Numbered from the stretch's first letter, positions 1 to 6,367 are shown. The stretch: DNA of 6,742 nucleotides from Zymomonas sp. (GCA_027489105.1 JAIYAJ010000332.1:1-6742), one strand, 5' to 3'. Translations and numbers: made by a program. The notes: generated by a model not told the origin, from the letters alone.

Positions 1-291
1 AAGGCCGACGGCCAGCTTGCCGGAACGCCGAGCCAGCTGTTCGACGCGGTGGCGGTCATCCTGTCGGACGAGGGCTGCAAGGCGCTGGTGAAGGAAGCGG
101 CGGCGGTGCAGTTCGTGATGGACGCCTTCGGCCATTTGAAGGCGATCGGCGCCAGCGACGCGGCGAAGCCGCTGCTCGACAAGGCCGGGGTCGAACCGGG
201 CGATGGCGTGACAGCGCTGGGCGACAATTTCGTCGCGGCGGCGCAGCAGCGCTTCTACGCCCGCGAGCCTGAAGTGCGCATGCTCGCCTGA
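1..291 (+). CDS. katE: Large-subunit catalase, C-terminal fragment (5' end outside window)
   Basis: This frame is open from the first base to a TGA at 289-291 and gives the last 96 residues of a longer protein. The start of the fragment, KADGQLAGTPSQLFDAVAV, and the later DAFGHLKAIGASDAAKPLLDKAGV resemble the C-terminal domain of large-subunit (HPII/KatE-type) catalases. That domain has a flavodoxin/DJ-1-like fold added behind the haem catalase core. Such enzymes break hydrogen peroxide down to water and oxygen in the cytoplasm, often in stationary phase or oxidative stress. The haem-binding core lies outside the window, so activity cannot be judged. The GTG at 49-51 is internal, not a start, because the frame and the similarity continue upstream of it. 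The gene converges on rplL. A stand-alone DJ-1/PfpI protein is a less likely alternative. Confidence 0.85.
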   Translation, partial: KADGQLAGTPSQLFDAVAVILSDEGCKALVKEAAAVQFVMDAFGHLKAIGASDAAKPLLDKAGVEPGDGVTALGDNFVAAAQQRFYAREPEVRMLA

Positions 292-312
292 CTGCCAAGG
301 CGCACCTGACGC

Positions 313-351
313 AAAAAGAAAGGGCGGCCCCCCGATCGAGGGGCCGCCCTT
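313..351 (-). terminator. Intrinsic terminator of the rplJ-rplL transcript
   Basis: A perfect 12-bp stem (arms 320-331 and 340-351, AAGGGCGGCCCC against its complement) with an 8-base loop is followed on the - strand by TTCTTTTT. It lies 37 bases after the rplL stop codon. On the + strand the second arm is followed by CCTGCAAG with no T-run, so the element is directed mainly at rplJL rather than at the catalase gene. Confidence 0.9.
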
Positions 352-388
352 CCTGCAAGATCGATCCGTCCGATGGACGGAAAGAAGC

Positions 389-760
389 TTACTTGAGTTC
401 GACGGTCGCGCCGGCTTCCTCGAGCTGCTTCTTGACCTTCTCGGCCTCTTCCTTGTTGACGCCTTCCTTGACGGCCTTCGGCGCGCCTTCGACGAGCGCC
501 TTGGCTTCGGTCAGGCCCAGGCCGGTGATGGCGCGGACTTCCTTGATGACGTTGATCTTCTTGCCACCGTCGCCGGTGAGGATCACGTCGAACTCGTCCT
601 TGACTTCGGCGGCCGGGGCGGCGGCAGCGGCGGGAGCCGCAACCGCGACGGCAGCGGCGGCCGAAACGCCCCACTTCTCTTCGAGGAGCTTCGAAAGCTC
701 GGCGGCTTCGAGAACGGTGAGAGCCGAAAGATCGTCAACAAGCTTCTGCAGGTCTGCCAT
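389..760 (-). CDS. rplL: 50S ribosomal protein L7/L12
   Basis: The gene encodes the 123-residue stalk protein of the large ribosomal subunit. Its dimers bind the C-terminal helix of L10 and recruit translation factors such as EF-Tu and EF-G. The N-terminal dimerisation region (about residues 1-32, [20 protein letters not shown]) is followed by an Ala/Pro-rich flexible hinge (about 33-52). The globular C-terminal domain (about 53-123) carries the hallmark stretch [20 protein letters not shown] and ends GATVELK. Length and domain order are typical of the family. The ATG at 758-760 is preceded by GGAG seven bases upstream, which supports this start. It lies 60 bases behind rplJ in the same direction and probably shares its transcript. 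The stop is TAA. Confidence 0.98.
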   Translation of the reverse strand: MADLQKLVDDLSALTVLEAAELSKLLEEKWGVSAAAAVAVAAPAAAAAPAAEVKDEFDVILTGDGGKKINVIKEVRAITGLGLTEAKALVEGAPKAVKEGVNKEEAEKVKKQLEEAGATVELK

Positions 761-775
761 GATAAATCTCCATGC

Positions 776-790
776 GGGCCGCGCGGGCCC
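776..790 (-). promoter_or_regulatory. Small GC hairpin in the rplJ-rplL spacer
   Basis: GGGCC (776-780) can pair with GGCCC (786-790) across a 5-base loop. It lies just upstream of the rplL Shine-Dalgarno sequence in the rplJL transcript. It might tune translation of L7/L12, which is needed in several copies per ribosome, but no sequence match proves a role. Confidence 0.3.
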
Positions 791-820
791 AAATTATGTC
801 AGTCGGTCGATATCGAAAAT

Positions 821-1336
821 TCAGGCGTCTTCTTTCGCCGCATAAGCGCCGAACACCCGGGCCAGCTGGCCGGCCGGGGCCTGGACGATCTGGACCACCT
901 TGGTCGCGGGTGCCTGGACCAGGCCCACGATCTTGGCGCGCAGTTCGTCGAGCGACGGCAGCTCGGCCAGCGCCTTAACGCCGGCTACGTCGAGGACGGT
1001 CTCGCCCATAGCGCCGCCGACGATTTCCAACTTGTCGTTGGTCTTCGCGAAATCCACGATCACCTTTGCGGGTGCGACGGGATCGACGGAGGTGCTCAGC
1101 GCGGTCGGACCGACGAGAAGATCGTGGATCGTCTCGTAGATCGTGCCTTCGACGGCAATGCGGGCGAGCTTGTTCTTCGATACCTTGTAGCTGGCACCGG
1201 CTTCGCGCATCTTCGTACGCAGCGCAGTGGACTGCGCGACGGTGAGGCCCAGGTTGCGGGTGACGATCACCACGCTCGTTGCCTCGAAGCTGCTCTTCAG
1301 TTCGGCGACCAGCTCGGCTTTTTGAGCTCGATCCAT
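821..1336 (-). CDS. rplJ: 50S ribosomal protein L10
   Basis: The gene encodes the 171-residue L10 protein, which anchors the L7/L12 stalk to 23S rRNA. The N-terminal part, MDRAQKAELVAELKSSFEA, followed by VVIVTRNLGLTVAQSTALR and the basic ASYKVSKNKLARIA segment, is the L10 RNA-binding domain. The C-terminal part, from about residue 135 and ending QLARVFGAYAAKEDA, corresponds to the long helix that holds L7/L12 dimers. The length is normal. The ATG at 1334-1336 has a strong AAGGAG six bases upstream. L10, alone or with L7/L12, commonly represses its own operon by binding the leader RNA, and a matching leader structure is present upstream. Directly upstream in the genome lies the CRISPR-Cas locus rather than rplA. 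Confidence 0.98.
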   Translation of the reverse strand: MDRAQKAELVAELKSSFEATSVVIVTRNLGLTVAQSTALRTKMREAGASYKVSKNKLARIAVEGTIYETIHDLLVGPTALSTSVDPVAPAKVIVDFAKTNDKLEIVGGAMGETVLDVAGVKALAELPSLDELRAKIVGLVQAPATKVVQIVQAPAGQLARVFGAYAAKEDA

Positions 1337-1355
1337 GCCTTACTCCTTAGAACCA

Positions 1356-1378
1356 CCCCGGCAGCACATCCGCCGGGG
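1356..1378 (-). promoter_or_regulatory. Hairpin immediately upstream of the rplJ ribosome-binding site
   Basis: CCCCGGC (1356-1362) and GCCGGGG (1372-1378) form a 7-bp stem with a 9-base loop. It ends about six bases before the AAGGAG of rplJ on the - strand. It is one of a chain of small hairpins in this leader; others include 1390-1408 and 1441-1454. Being next to the Shine-Dalgarno sequence, it could pass the state of the L10-binding element to translation start. That role is inferred. Confidence 0.4.
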
Positions 1379-1487
1379 CCCTGAGTCACGGAACCGATAC
1401 GCCGTTCCATGACCCGTCCGAGGGGTCGGTCGCCTGGCCGAGCGCGGGAGCGCTGGGCAGACCCGGCACGAGGCCGGTAAACTTTTC

Positions 1488-1545
1488 CCCGTCTAGGCAG
1501 GACATTAAGCGGGGCAAATCCCCCGCACCTGCTGTCTCGGACGGT
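1488..1545 (-). promoter_or_regulatory. L10 leader: autoregulatory ribosomal protein element
   Basis: On the - strand, ACCGTC and GCAGG pair with CCTGC and GACGG on the far side, enclosing an apical GCGGGG/CCCCGC hairpin. Unpaired segments CGAGACA and TTAATGT/CTA separate the stems. This interrupted-stem layout with conserved purine-rich internal loops fits the L10 leader family, in which L10 (with L7/L12) binds a kink-turn-like site in its own mRNA and lowers translation of rplJL. The element is about 150-210 bases upstream of rplJ, a usual place for it. I recognise it by layout and position. A covariance-model match was not run. Confidence 0.7.
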
Positions 1546-1590
1546 ACAATCCCCGACAGGCCGAAACCGGACGGGAACGTGAAGGCGCGG

Positions 1591-1620
1591 CCCTTAGAGC
1601 ATCGCAGTGGGGTTGTCGAG
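1591..1620 (-). promoter_or_regulatory. Probable promoter of rplJ-rplL
   Basis: The - strand reads CTCGACAACCCC, close to the alphaproteobacterial -35 CTTGAC, with TCGACA at 1619-1614. A candidate -10 (TCTAAG or the overlapping TAAGGG) lies 15-17 bases on. Transcription would start about 30-40 bases before the L10 leader element, which fits a leader of about 250 bases. The -10 is a weak match to consensus. Confidence 0.45.
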
Positions 1621-1646
1621 TCCTGCGGGGGCAGGGAGGATTGATG

Positions 1647-1677
1647 CGTTCGGTGTTGGGGCGAGAGAGCCCGAACG
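1647..1677. repeat. Inverted repeat between the tracrRNA terminator and the rplJ promoter
   Basis: CGTTCGG (1647-1653) and CCGAACG (1671-1677) form a 7-bp inverted repeat with a 17-base loop. It begins right after the T-run of the tracrRNA terminator and ends before the rplJ promoter. There is no T-run after it on either strand, so it is not a clear terminator. Its role is unknown. Confidence 0.4.
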
Positions 1678-1701
1678 AAAAGTGGGGGCCGTAGCCCCCA
1701 C
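1678..1701 (-). terminator. Intrinsic terminator of the tracrRNA
   Basis: GTGGGGGC (- strand, 1701-1694) pairs perfectly with GCCCCCAC (1689-1682). The closed loop is UACG, a member of the very stable UNCG tetraloops, here with the favoured C-G closing pair. TTTTCGTT follows on the - strand. On the + strand the same hairpin is followed by CTTATTT, so weak bidirectional action is possible. Confidence 0.85.
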
Positions 1702-1756
1702 CTTATTTGGTGCAATCAAGTTGCTTGTTAACAACCAGACCTGCGATTTCTGAAGC
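1678..1756 (-). ncRNA. tracrRNA of the type II-C CRISPR-Cas system
   Basis: This RNA, estimated at about 75-80 nt, pairs with the crRNA repeat and is bound by Cas9. The anti-repeat lies at 1728-1756. TTCAGAAATCGC (1754-1743) is perfectly complementary to repeat positions 15-26. After one bulged A (1742), GGTC (1741-1738) pairs with GACC, and seven more positions pair, mostly as G-U. In total there are about 23 pairs. Downstream lie a possible short stem GCAA/TTGC (near 1712-1724) and AAATAAGG, then the terminator hairpin 1682-1701. The promoter lies at 1760-1787. On the opposite strand the G-U pairs would become A-C mismatches, which supports the - strand. The exact 5' end (about 1751-1756) is an estimate. 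The gene diverges from cas9 and points at rplJ. Confidence 0.9.
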
Positions 1757-1763
1757 ATCAGAA
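1748..1763. repeat. Perfect 6-bp inverted repeat at the tracrRNA start site
   Basis: TTCTGA (1748-1753) and TCAGAA (1758-1763) flank AGCA. On the - strand the outer arm together with the loop, TTCTGATGCT, resembles a piece of the crRNA-sense repeat (TTCTGAAATGCT with two bases missing), while the inner arm is the start of the anti-repeat. The outer arm also overlaps the -10 hexamer. Confidence 0.6.
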
Positions 1764-1787
1764 TATCATGGCGCTTGCGTTCGTCAA
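1760..1787 (-). promoter_or_regulatory. tracrRNA promoter
   Basis: On the - strand there is TTGACG (1787-1782, five of six -35 consensus bases), a 16-base spacer, and TATTCT (1765-1760, four of six). TGA directly before the hexamer gives an extended -10. Start would fall at about 1751-1756, right at the 5' edge of the anti-repeat, an independent agreement between promoter and RNA. A divergent cas9 promoter must lie in or near the same stretch, but I see no convincing one; TTGCGT (1775-1780) with TACCAA (1797-1802) is weak. Confidence 0.7.
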
Positions 1788-1831
1788 GTCGATGAATACC
1801 AATTACGCTAGGGAATACAGGGGGGTGATGC

Positions 1832-4800
1832 ATGGCAACCCGGCTAGGCTTGGATATAGGAACGAACAGCATCGGCTGGTGCCTTTTCAGCCTTGATGCG
1901 CAGGGAAAACCTGATGCGGTCCGCGATATCGGCGTTCGCATATTTTCCGATGGGCGCGATCCCAAGTCGGGCGCTTCGCTGGCTGTTGACCGGCGAGATG
2001 CGCGGGCGATGCGGCGGCGGCGCGATCGCTATCTGCGCCGTCGATCCGCCTTGCTCGATGCGCTGGCGGATACCGGCCTCATGCCTGCCGATGCGCAGGA
2101 GGGCAAGGCGCTTGCCGGGATCGACCCCTATGCTTTGCGCGCTGCGGCGCTGGATGGGCCGTTGAGTCTGCATCATGTGGGACGGGCGATTTTTCATCTC
2201 AACCAGCGGCGCGGCTTCAAGTCCAATCGGAAGGCGGAGCGCAAATCCGGCGATGACAAGGAAGGCGGCAAGATCGCGGGCGGCGCCAAGGCGCTGGACG
2301 CGGCGATCGAGCAGGCTGGTGCGCGCACTTACGGGGAGTTTCTCTTCATGCTGGCCGGTGCGGCGACGGATCCCAACAGGCTTCCGGCGCTACGCGTGCG
2401 TATGCGAGTCGAAGGCGATGGCTATGATTTCTACCCTGAAAGGCGCCACCTGGAAGCCGAGTTCGATGCCATCTGGTCTTCACAGTCGGCCTATCATCCG
2501 GATCAGATGACTGACGTCGTCCGCGACCGGCTGCGGCGGATTATCTTCTTCCAGCGGCCCCTGAAGGCTCCCAAGGTGGGTGGCTGCACCTTCTTCCATG
2601 AGGAGCCGCGCTTGCCCAAGGCGCATCCGCTGTTTCAGGAGCGACGTCTGTACGAAGAGGTGAACCAGCTTGAGATCGCTCGGGCGGGTGCACCATCGCG
2701 CAAGCTGACGCTCGATCAGCGGGACAAGATCATTCTTAAGCTGAGGTCCGCGAAGACGGCCAGTTTCTCTGGTCTTGGGAAGCTCATCAAGCTGGCCGAC
2801 GGCGAGAGCTTCAACAAGGCCAGCGAAAACCGAACGGGGCTCGTCGGCGACGAAATCGCTGCGTCGTTCAGCGACAAAGAATGCTTCGGTTCGCGGTGGA
2901 TGCATTTCGAGCCGGGGGTTCAGTGGTCCATCATAGAAGCCGTGGCGGAAGAGGAAGACCCTGTCCGGCTTCATGAGTGGCTGATGGCGACACATGGCGT
3001 AACAGCCGAGCAGGCCGAGGCGATCGGACGCGTACGCCTAGCTGAAGGACATGGCCGGCTGGGAGAGACAGCAACGCGGTTGATCCTCGACACATTGAAG
3101 AATGGCGTAATCGACGGTCGTCCGCTGACCTACAATGAGGCGGTGGAGGCCGCACTCGGCCTGTCGCATAGCGATTTTCGGACCGGCGAAGTTCTCGACG
3201 AGCTGCCCTATTATGGCGAAATACTCGCGCGCGAGATTCCCCCTGGATCGCTCGATCCGGAGGATGGCGAGGAGGCCCGTTGGGGCAGGATCACCAATCC
3301 CACCGTGCATATCGGCCTGAACCAGCTGCGACGCCTGCTGAATGCGATCATCAAGGTACATGGTCGCCCCGACGAGATCGTGGTCGAACTGGCGCGAGAA
3401 TTGAAGCTGAGCGAGAAGGAGAAGGCAGAGCATAACCGAAAGATCGGTGCCAACACGCGAGCGGCCGAAGCCCGATCGCGCAAATTGCTCGAGAGCGATC
3501 AGCGCGACAGCGGCTCAAACCGTGCCTTGCTCAAATTGTGGGAAGACCTGAATCCGGCCAACCCGCTTGATCGGTGCTGCCCCTTCTGCGGCCGACATAT
3601 CGGCCAGCGGGCGCTGTTCTCTGATGAAATCGAAATCGAACATATCATTCCCTTCTCGCGATCCTTTGACGACAGCGCCGCGAACAAGGTCGTGGCACAT
3701 CGCAGCTGCAACCGGGAGAAGGGAAACAGGACGCCTTGGGAGGCCTGGGGCCATACCGAACGCTGGGCCGTCATCGCCGAGCAGGTTGCGCGCCTCGACA
3801 AGTCCAAGCAATGGCGCTTTGCCCCGGATGCCATGGAGCGCTTCGAAAAGGATGGGGGCTTCATCGCCCGGCAATTGACCGATACGCAATATCTGTCGCG
3901 CATGGCGCGCACCTATCTTTCGAGCCTCTATCCCGAGCGTCCTTCTGACCGACTGCCGGGAGAGGGGGCAAAGGGCGTGTACGTCATTCCCGGTCGGATG
4001 ACGGCGATGCTGCGGCGTTTGTGGGGACTGAATGAGCTGCTGCCCGACCACAATTATGTCGAGAACCCGCATAGCGGCGCGCCGAAGAACCGTCTCGATC
4101 ATCGTCATCACGCAATTGACGCCGCCGTCGTAGGCGTGACTTCGCGCTCGCTGCTGAACGAGATCGCAAGGGCTGCGGGCAGAGCAGAGGATCAGAATCT
4201 GGACCGTCTGTTTGTCGATCTGCCCAGGCCCTGGGCGACATTCCGCGAAGATTTGCGCGACTCGCTCGGACGCGTGGTCGTCAGCCACAAGGCGGATCAT
4301 GGTCGCAAGCGAGTTCCACAGAAGGGGCGCGATGCGACGGCCGCCCGGCTCCATAACGACACCGCCTATGGCCTCACAGGAATGGTAAGCGAGAGCGGCC
4401 TGCCTATTGTCGTTCACCGCGTGCCGCTGCTCGGCCTGAAGCCGGCCGACATACTCGATCCGGGGCGCATTGCTGATCCTGCCTTACGGGACGCTCTGTG
4501 GGGCGCGACCGAAGGTCTGGCGGGGAAGGAATTCGAGAAGGCGCTCGTGGCATTTTCGAAGACGCACCCCGTCTTCCGCGGAATTCGCCGGGTCAGGGTG
4601 AGGGAAGGCCTGAACGTCATCTCGATCTCGGACGGGGAGGGGCGCAAATACAAGGGTTATAAGGGTGACGCGAATGCGCGCTTCGATGTCTGGCGGATGC
4701 CGGATGGCAAATGGGTCTCGTCCGTCGTGTCGATGTTTGACGCACATCGGCGGGATTCTGAGCCTGAAAGGCCGCACCCTGCGGCGAAGAAGATCATGAG

Positions 4801-5062
4801 CCTCCGCCAGAATGACCTTATTGCCGTCGAACGGGATGGCCGGCCCAGAGAGATCATGCGCGTCGTCAAATTCGGTGCGGGAGGGCAGATAACGATCGCC
4901 GCCCACCAGGAGGCAGGACCGCTTAAGGAACGGGACTCGAAACCTAATGACATCGATCCGTTCAAATATTCTTCGCCCACGGCGGGAGGGCTCAAGAAGC
5001 TGAAGGCGCGGCAGGTTCGTATTGACGAACTAGGACGCATCTTTGATCCCGGTCCGCGTTAG
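1832..5062 (+). CDS. cas9: CRISPR-associated endonuclease Cas9, type II-C
   Basis: This 1076-residue protein is the RNA-guided nuclease that cuts both strands of target DNA beside a PAM, guided by crRNA and tracrRNA. RuvC-I is at the N-terminus (RLGLDIGTNSIGW, Asp8). The Arg-rich bridge helix is at about 51-75 (RRDARAMRRRRDRYLRRR). The REC lobe spans about 80-490. RuvC-II is at about 512-525 (DEIVVELARE, Glu519). The HNH domain spans about 575-640 (EIEHIIPFSRSFDDSAANKV, with His604 as general base, Asn618 and Asn627). RuvC-III has HRHHAIDAAVVG with His760 and Asp763. The last 240 or so residues would be the WED and PAM-interacting region. All catalytic residues are present and there is no frameshift. 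The length is typical of compact II-C enzymes. Cys583-x2-Cys586 and His623-x2-Cys626 flank the HNH core and may bind zinc. The start has AGGGGGG about six bases upstream. PAM preference cannot be read from the sequence. Confidence 0.98.
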   Translation: MATRLGLDIGTNSIGWCLFSLDAQGKPDAVRDIGVRIFSDGRDPKSGASLAVDRRDARAMRRRRDRYLRRRSALLDALADTGLMPADAQEGKALAGIDPYALRAAALDGPLSLHHVGRAIFHLNQRRGFKSNRKAERKSGDDKEGGKIAGGAKALDAAIEQAGARTYGEFLFMLAGAATDPNRLPALRVRMRVEGDGYDFYPERRHLEAEFDAIWSSQSAYHPDQMTDVVRDRLRRIIFFQRPLKAPKVGGCTFFHEEPRLPKAHPLFQERRLYEEVNQLEIARAGAPSRKLTLDQRDKIILKLRSAKTASFSGLGKLIKLADGESFNKASENRTGLVGDEIAASFSDKECFGSRWMHFEPGVQWSIIEAVAEEEDPVRLHEWLMATHGVTAEQAEAIGRVRLAEGHGRLGETATRLILDTLKNGVIDGRPLTYNEAVEAALGLSHSDFRTGEVLDELPYYGEILAREIPPGSLDPEDGEEARWGRITNPTVHIGLNQLRRLLNAIIKVHGRPDEIVVELARELKLSEKEKAEHNRKIGANTRAAEARSRKLLESDQRDSGSNRALLKLWEDLNPANPLDRCCPFCGRHIGQRALFSDEIEIEHIIPFSRSFDDSAANKVVAHRSCNREKGNRTPWEAWGHTERWAVIAEQVARLDKSKQWRFAPDAMERFEKDGGFIARQLTDTQYLSRMARTYLSSLYPERPSDRLPGEGAKGVYVIPGRMTAMLRRLWGLNELLPDHNYVENPHSGAPKNRLDHRHHAIDAAVVGVTSRSLLNEIARAAGRAEDQNLDRLFVDLPRPWATFREDLRDSLGRVVVSHKADHGRKRVPQKGRDATAARLHNDTAYGLTGMVSESGLPIVVHRVPLLGLKPADILDPGRIADPALRDALWGATEGLAGKEFEKALVAFSKTHPVFRGIRRVRVREGLNVISISDGEGRKYKGYKGDANARFDVWRMPDGKWVSSVVSMFDAHRRDSEPERPHPAAKKIMSLRQNDLIAVERDGRPREIMRVVKFGAGGQITIAAHQEAGPLKERDSKPNDIDPFKYSSPTAGGLKKLKARQVRIDELGRIFDPGPR

Positions 5063-5108
5063 TCTATAGTTTTCCATGATTTGAGGCTTTCATCTCGGAA
5101 GGCTTACA

Positions 5109-6041
5109 ATGGATCGCATCGTCGATATTGCTACGGATGATCTGCACCTGTCCGTTTATCGCGGATTTTTGATCGTCAGTCTTGATCGGCAGGAGCAGGG
5201 CCGGGTGGCGCTCGATGATATTCAGGCGATCATCGTCCATGCGCATGGTGTTACCTGGACGACGAGCCTGGTCGTCGCGCTGGCCGAACGCGGCGCGATC
5301 ATGGTCATGTGCGCCGCCAACCACGCACCGCTGGCCATCATGTCTCCAATCGATGGCCATCATGCGCAGGCCGGCCGGATGCGAGCGCAATGGGATGCGC
5401 CACGCCCCATGTTCAAGCAGCTGTGGCAGAAGATCATTGTGGCGAAGATCATGATGCAAGCCTCGCTGCTTGCCGCCTATGGTAGGGACGAAGCCAATGC
5501 TCTGGGCATGATGGCGCGGCGCGTACGTTCCGGCGATCCGGACAATCTGGAGGCACAGGCAGCCCGGAAATACTGGCCTGCTTTGATGGGGAGCGATTTC
5601 CGTCGGGATCAGCAGGCGGAAGGCGCCAATGCTCTGCTGAACTATGGCTACACGATCATGCGATCCTGCGTTGCCCGATCGCTCATCGCTGCTGGGCTGC
5701 ACCCGGCAATCGGGCTACACCATCATAATCGGCTCAATGGATTCGCGCTCGCCGACGATCTCGTGGAGCCGTTTCGCCCGTTGGTGGATGGGCTCGTTCG
5801 CGGAATGATCGACAAAGGTCTGGATTCCGTCACTCCCGACACAAAGCAGAGCCTGGCACGACTGATCGGCTATGATCTGCGATTGGGCGGGGCGGTGTCG
5901 CCAGTATCGGTCGCGGCGCAGCGGCTTGCGCAATCGCTCGCCCGGAGTTTCGAGGAGCGCAAATCGGCTCTTGCTCTATTCGATCCTCCGGAGCCGCTCG
6001 ACTGGGCCTCGCTTGGTCGGTCGGTGGCGGCAGAAGCATGA
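5109..6041 (+). CDS. cas1: CRISPR-associated integrase Cas1, type II
   Basis: This 310-residue protein is the catalytic subunit of the Cas1-Cas2 complex, which cuts the leader-side repeat and inserts new spacers. The metal-binding triad is visible: Glu148 (in DNLEAQAARKYW), His205 (in GLHHHNRLNGF) and Glu220 (in ALADDLVEPFRP). The ADDLVEPFRP block is typical of type II Cas1. The small N-terminal beta domain (about 1-85) precedes the helical catalytic domain. The ATG at 5109 has GGAAGG about seven bases upstream. The in-frame ATG further upstream (5076) meets a TGA at once, which supports this start. It lies 46 bases after cas9 in the same operon. The length is usual and nothing is missing. 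Confidence 0.98.
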   Translation: MDRIVDIATDDLHLSVYRGFLIVSLDRQEQGRVALDDIQAIIVHAHGVTWTTSLVVALAERGAIMVMCAANHAPLAIMSPIDGHHAQAGRMRAQWDAPRPMFKQLWQKIIVAKIMMQASLLAAYGRDEANALGMMARRVRSGDPDNLEAQAARKYWPALMGSDFRRDQQAEGANALLNYGYTIMRSCVARSLIAAGLHPAIGLHHHNRLNGFALADDLVEPFRPLVDGLVRGMIDKGLDSVTPDTKQSLARLIGYDLRLGGAVSPVSVAAQRLAQSLARSFEERKSALALFDPPEPLDWASLGRSVAAEA

Positions 6042-6367
6042 ATCTGAGTGGCTACCGGCTGATGTGGATATTCGTCATGTTCGACCTGCCCGTCGACACG
6101 AAGGAACGTGCGCGCGAGGCGACCAAATTCCGGGAATTTCTGCTCGATGAAGGCTTTGAGATGAGCCAGTTCTCGATCTATGCTCGCTTCTGCAACGGCA
6201 AGGAGCAGTATGAGACCTATCTCCGGCGGATCGAGGCGCATTTGCCCGAGCGCGGGGAAATCCACATTCTCAATTTCACGGACAAGCAATATGAGAACAT
6301 CATCCGCTTCTCTAGCCAGCGCCGACAACTGCAACGGAAAAATCCGGATCAGTTCGTCATGTTTTGA
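6038..6367 (+). CDS. cas2: CRISPR-associated protein Cas2, type II
   Basis: This 109-residue protein is the structural dimer that bridges two Cas1 dimers during spacer integration. The ferredoxin-like N-terminus WIFVMFDLPVDTKERAREA carries the conserved Asp16 after the first strand. MSQFSIYARFC and the later GEIHILNFTDKQYENI complete the usual Cas2 pattern. Its ATG overlaps the cas1 stop codon (ATGA, 6038-6041), which suggests translational coupling; no clear separate Shine-Dalgarno sequence is seen. It is the last cas gene before the array. No cas4 or csn2 follows, as expected for subtype II-C. Confidence 0.97.
   Translation: MNLSGYRLMWIFVMFDLPVDTKERAREATKFREFLLDEGFEMSQFSIYARFCNGKEQYETYLRRIEAHLPERGEIHILNFTDKQYENIIRFSSQRRQLQRKNPDQFVMF

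Noticed and set aside
320..351. Hairpin as terminator of the catalase gene
   Set aside because: There is no T-run after it on the + strand; the T-rich tract lies on the - strand, so it belongs to rplJL.
393..845. 150-residue + strand open frame over rplL
   Set aside because: It lies antisense to rplL, is low-complexity Ser/Ala, and is explained by the GC-rich codon use of rplL.
1386..1715. 109-residue - strand open frame upstream of rplJ
   Set aside because: It runs across the tracrRNA terminator, the rplJ promoter and the L10 leader element, has no good ribosome-binding site and resembles no protein family.
1728..1800. tracrRNA on the + strand instead of the - strand
   Set aside because: The repeat match is symmetrical, but on the + strand the five or so G-U pairs become A-C mismatches, there is no terminator with T-run downstream before cas9, and the repeat would not have the GTT start usual for type II crRNAs.
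3515..4417. 300-residue - strand open frame inside cas9
   Set aside because: It is an antisense shadow of cas9; the cas9 frame carries all conserved motifs, while this one shows none.
1832..5062. Cas9 as an inactivated or otherwise unusual effector
   Set aside because: Asp8, Glu519, His604, Asn627, His760 and Asp763 are all present and the frame is intact, so an ordinary active nuclease is the simplest reading.
5064..5702. 212-residue - strand open frame over cas1
   Set aside because: It is antisense to cas1, has no recognisable domain, and is explained by codon bias.
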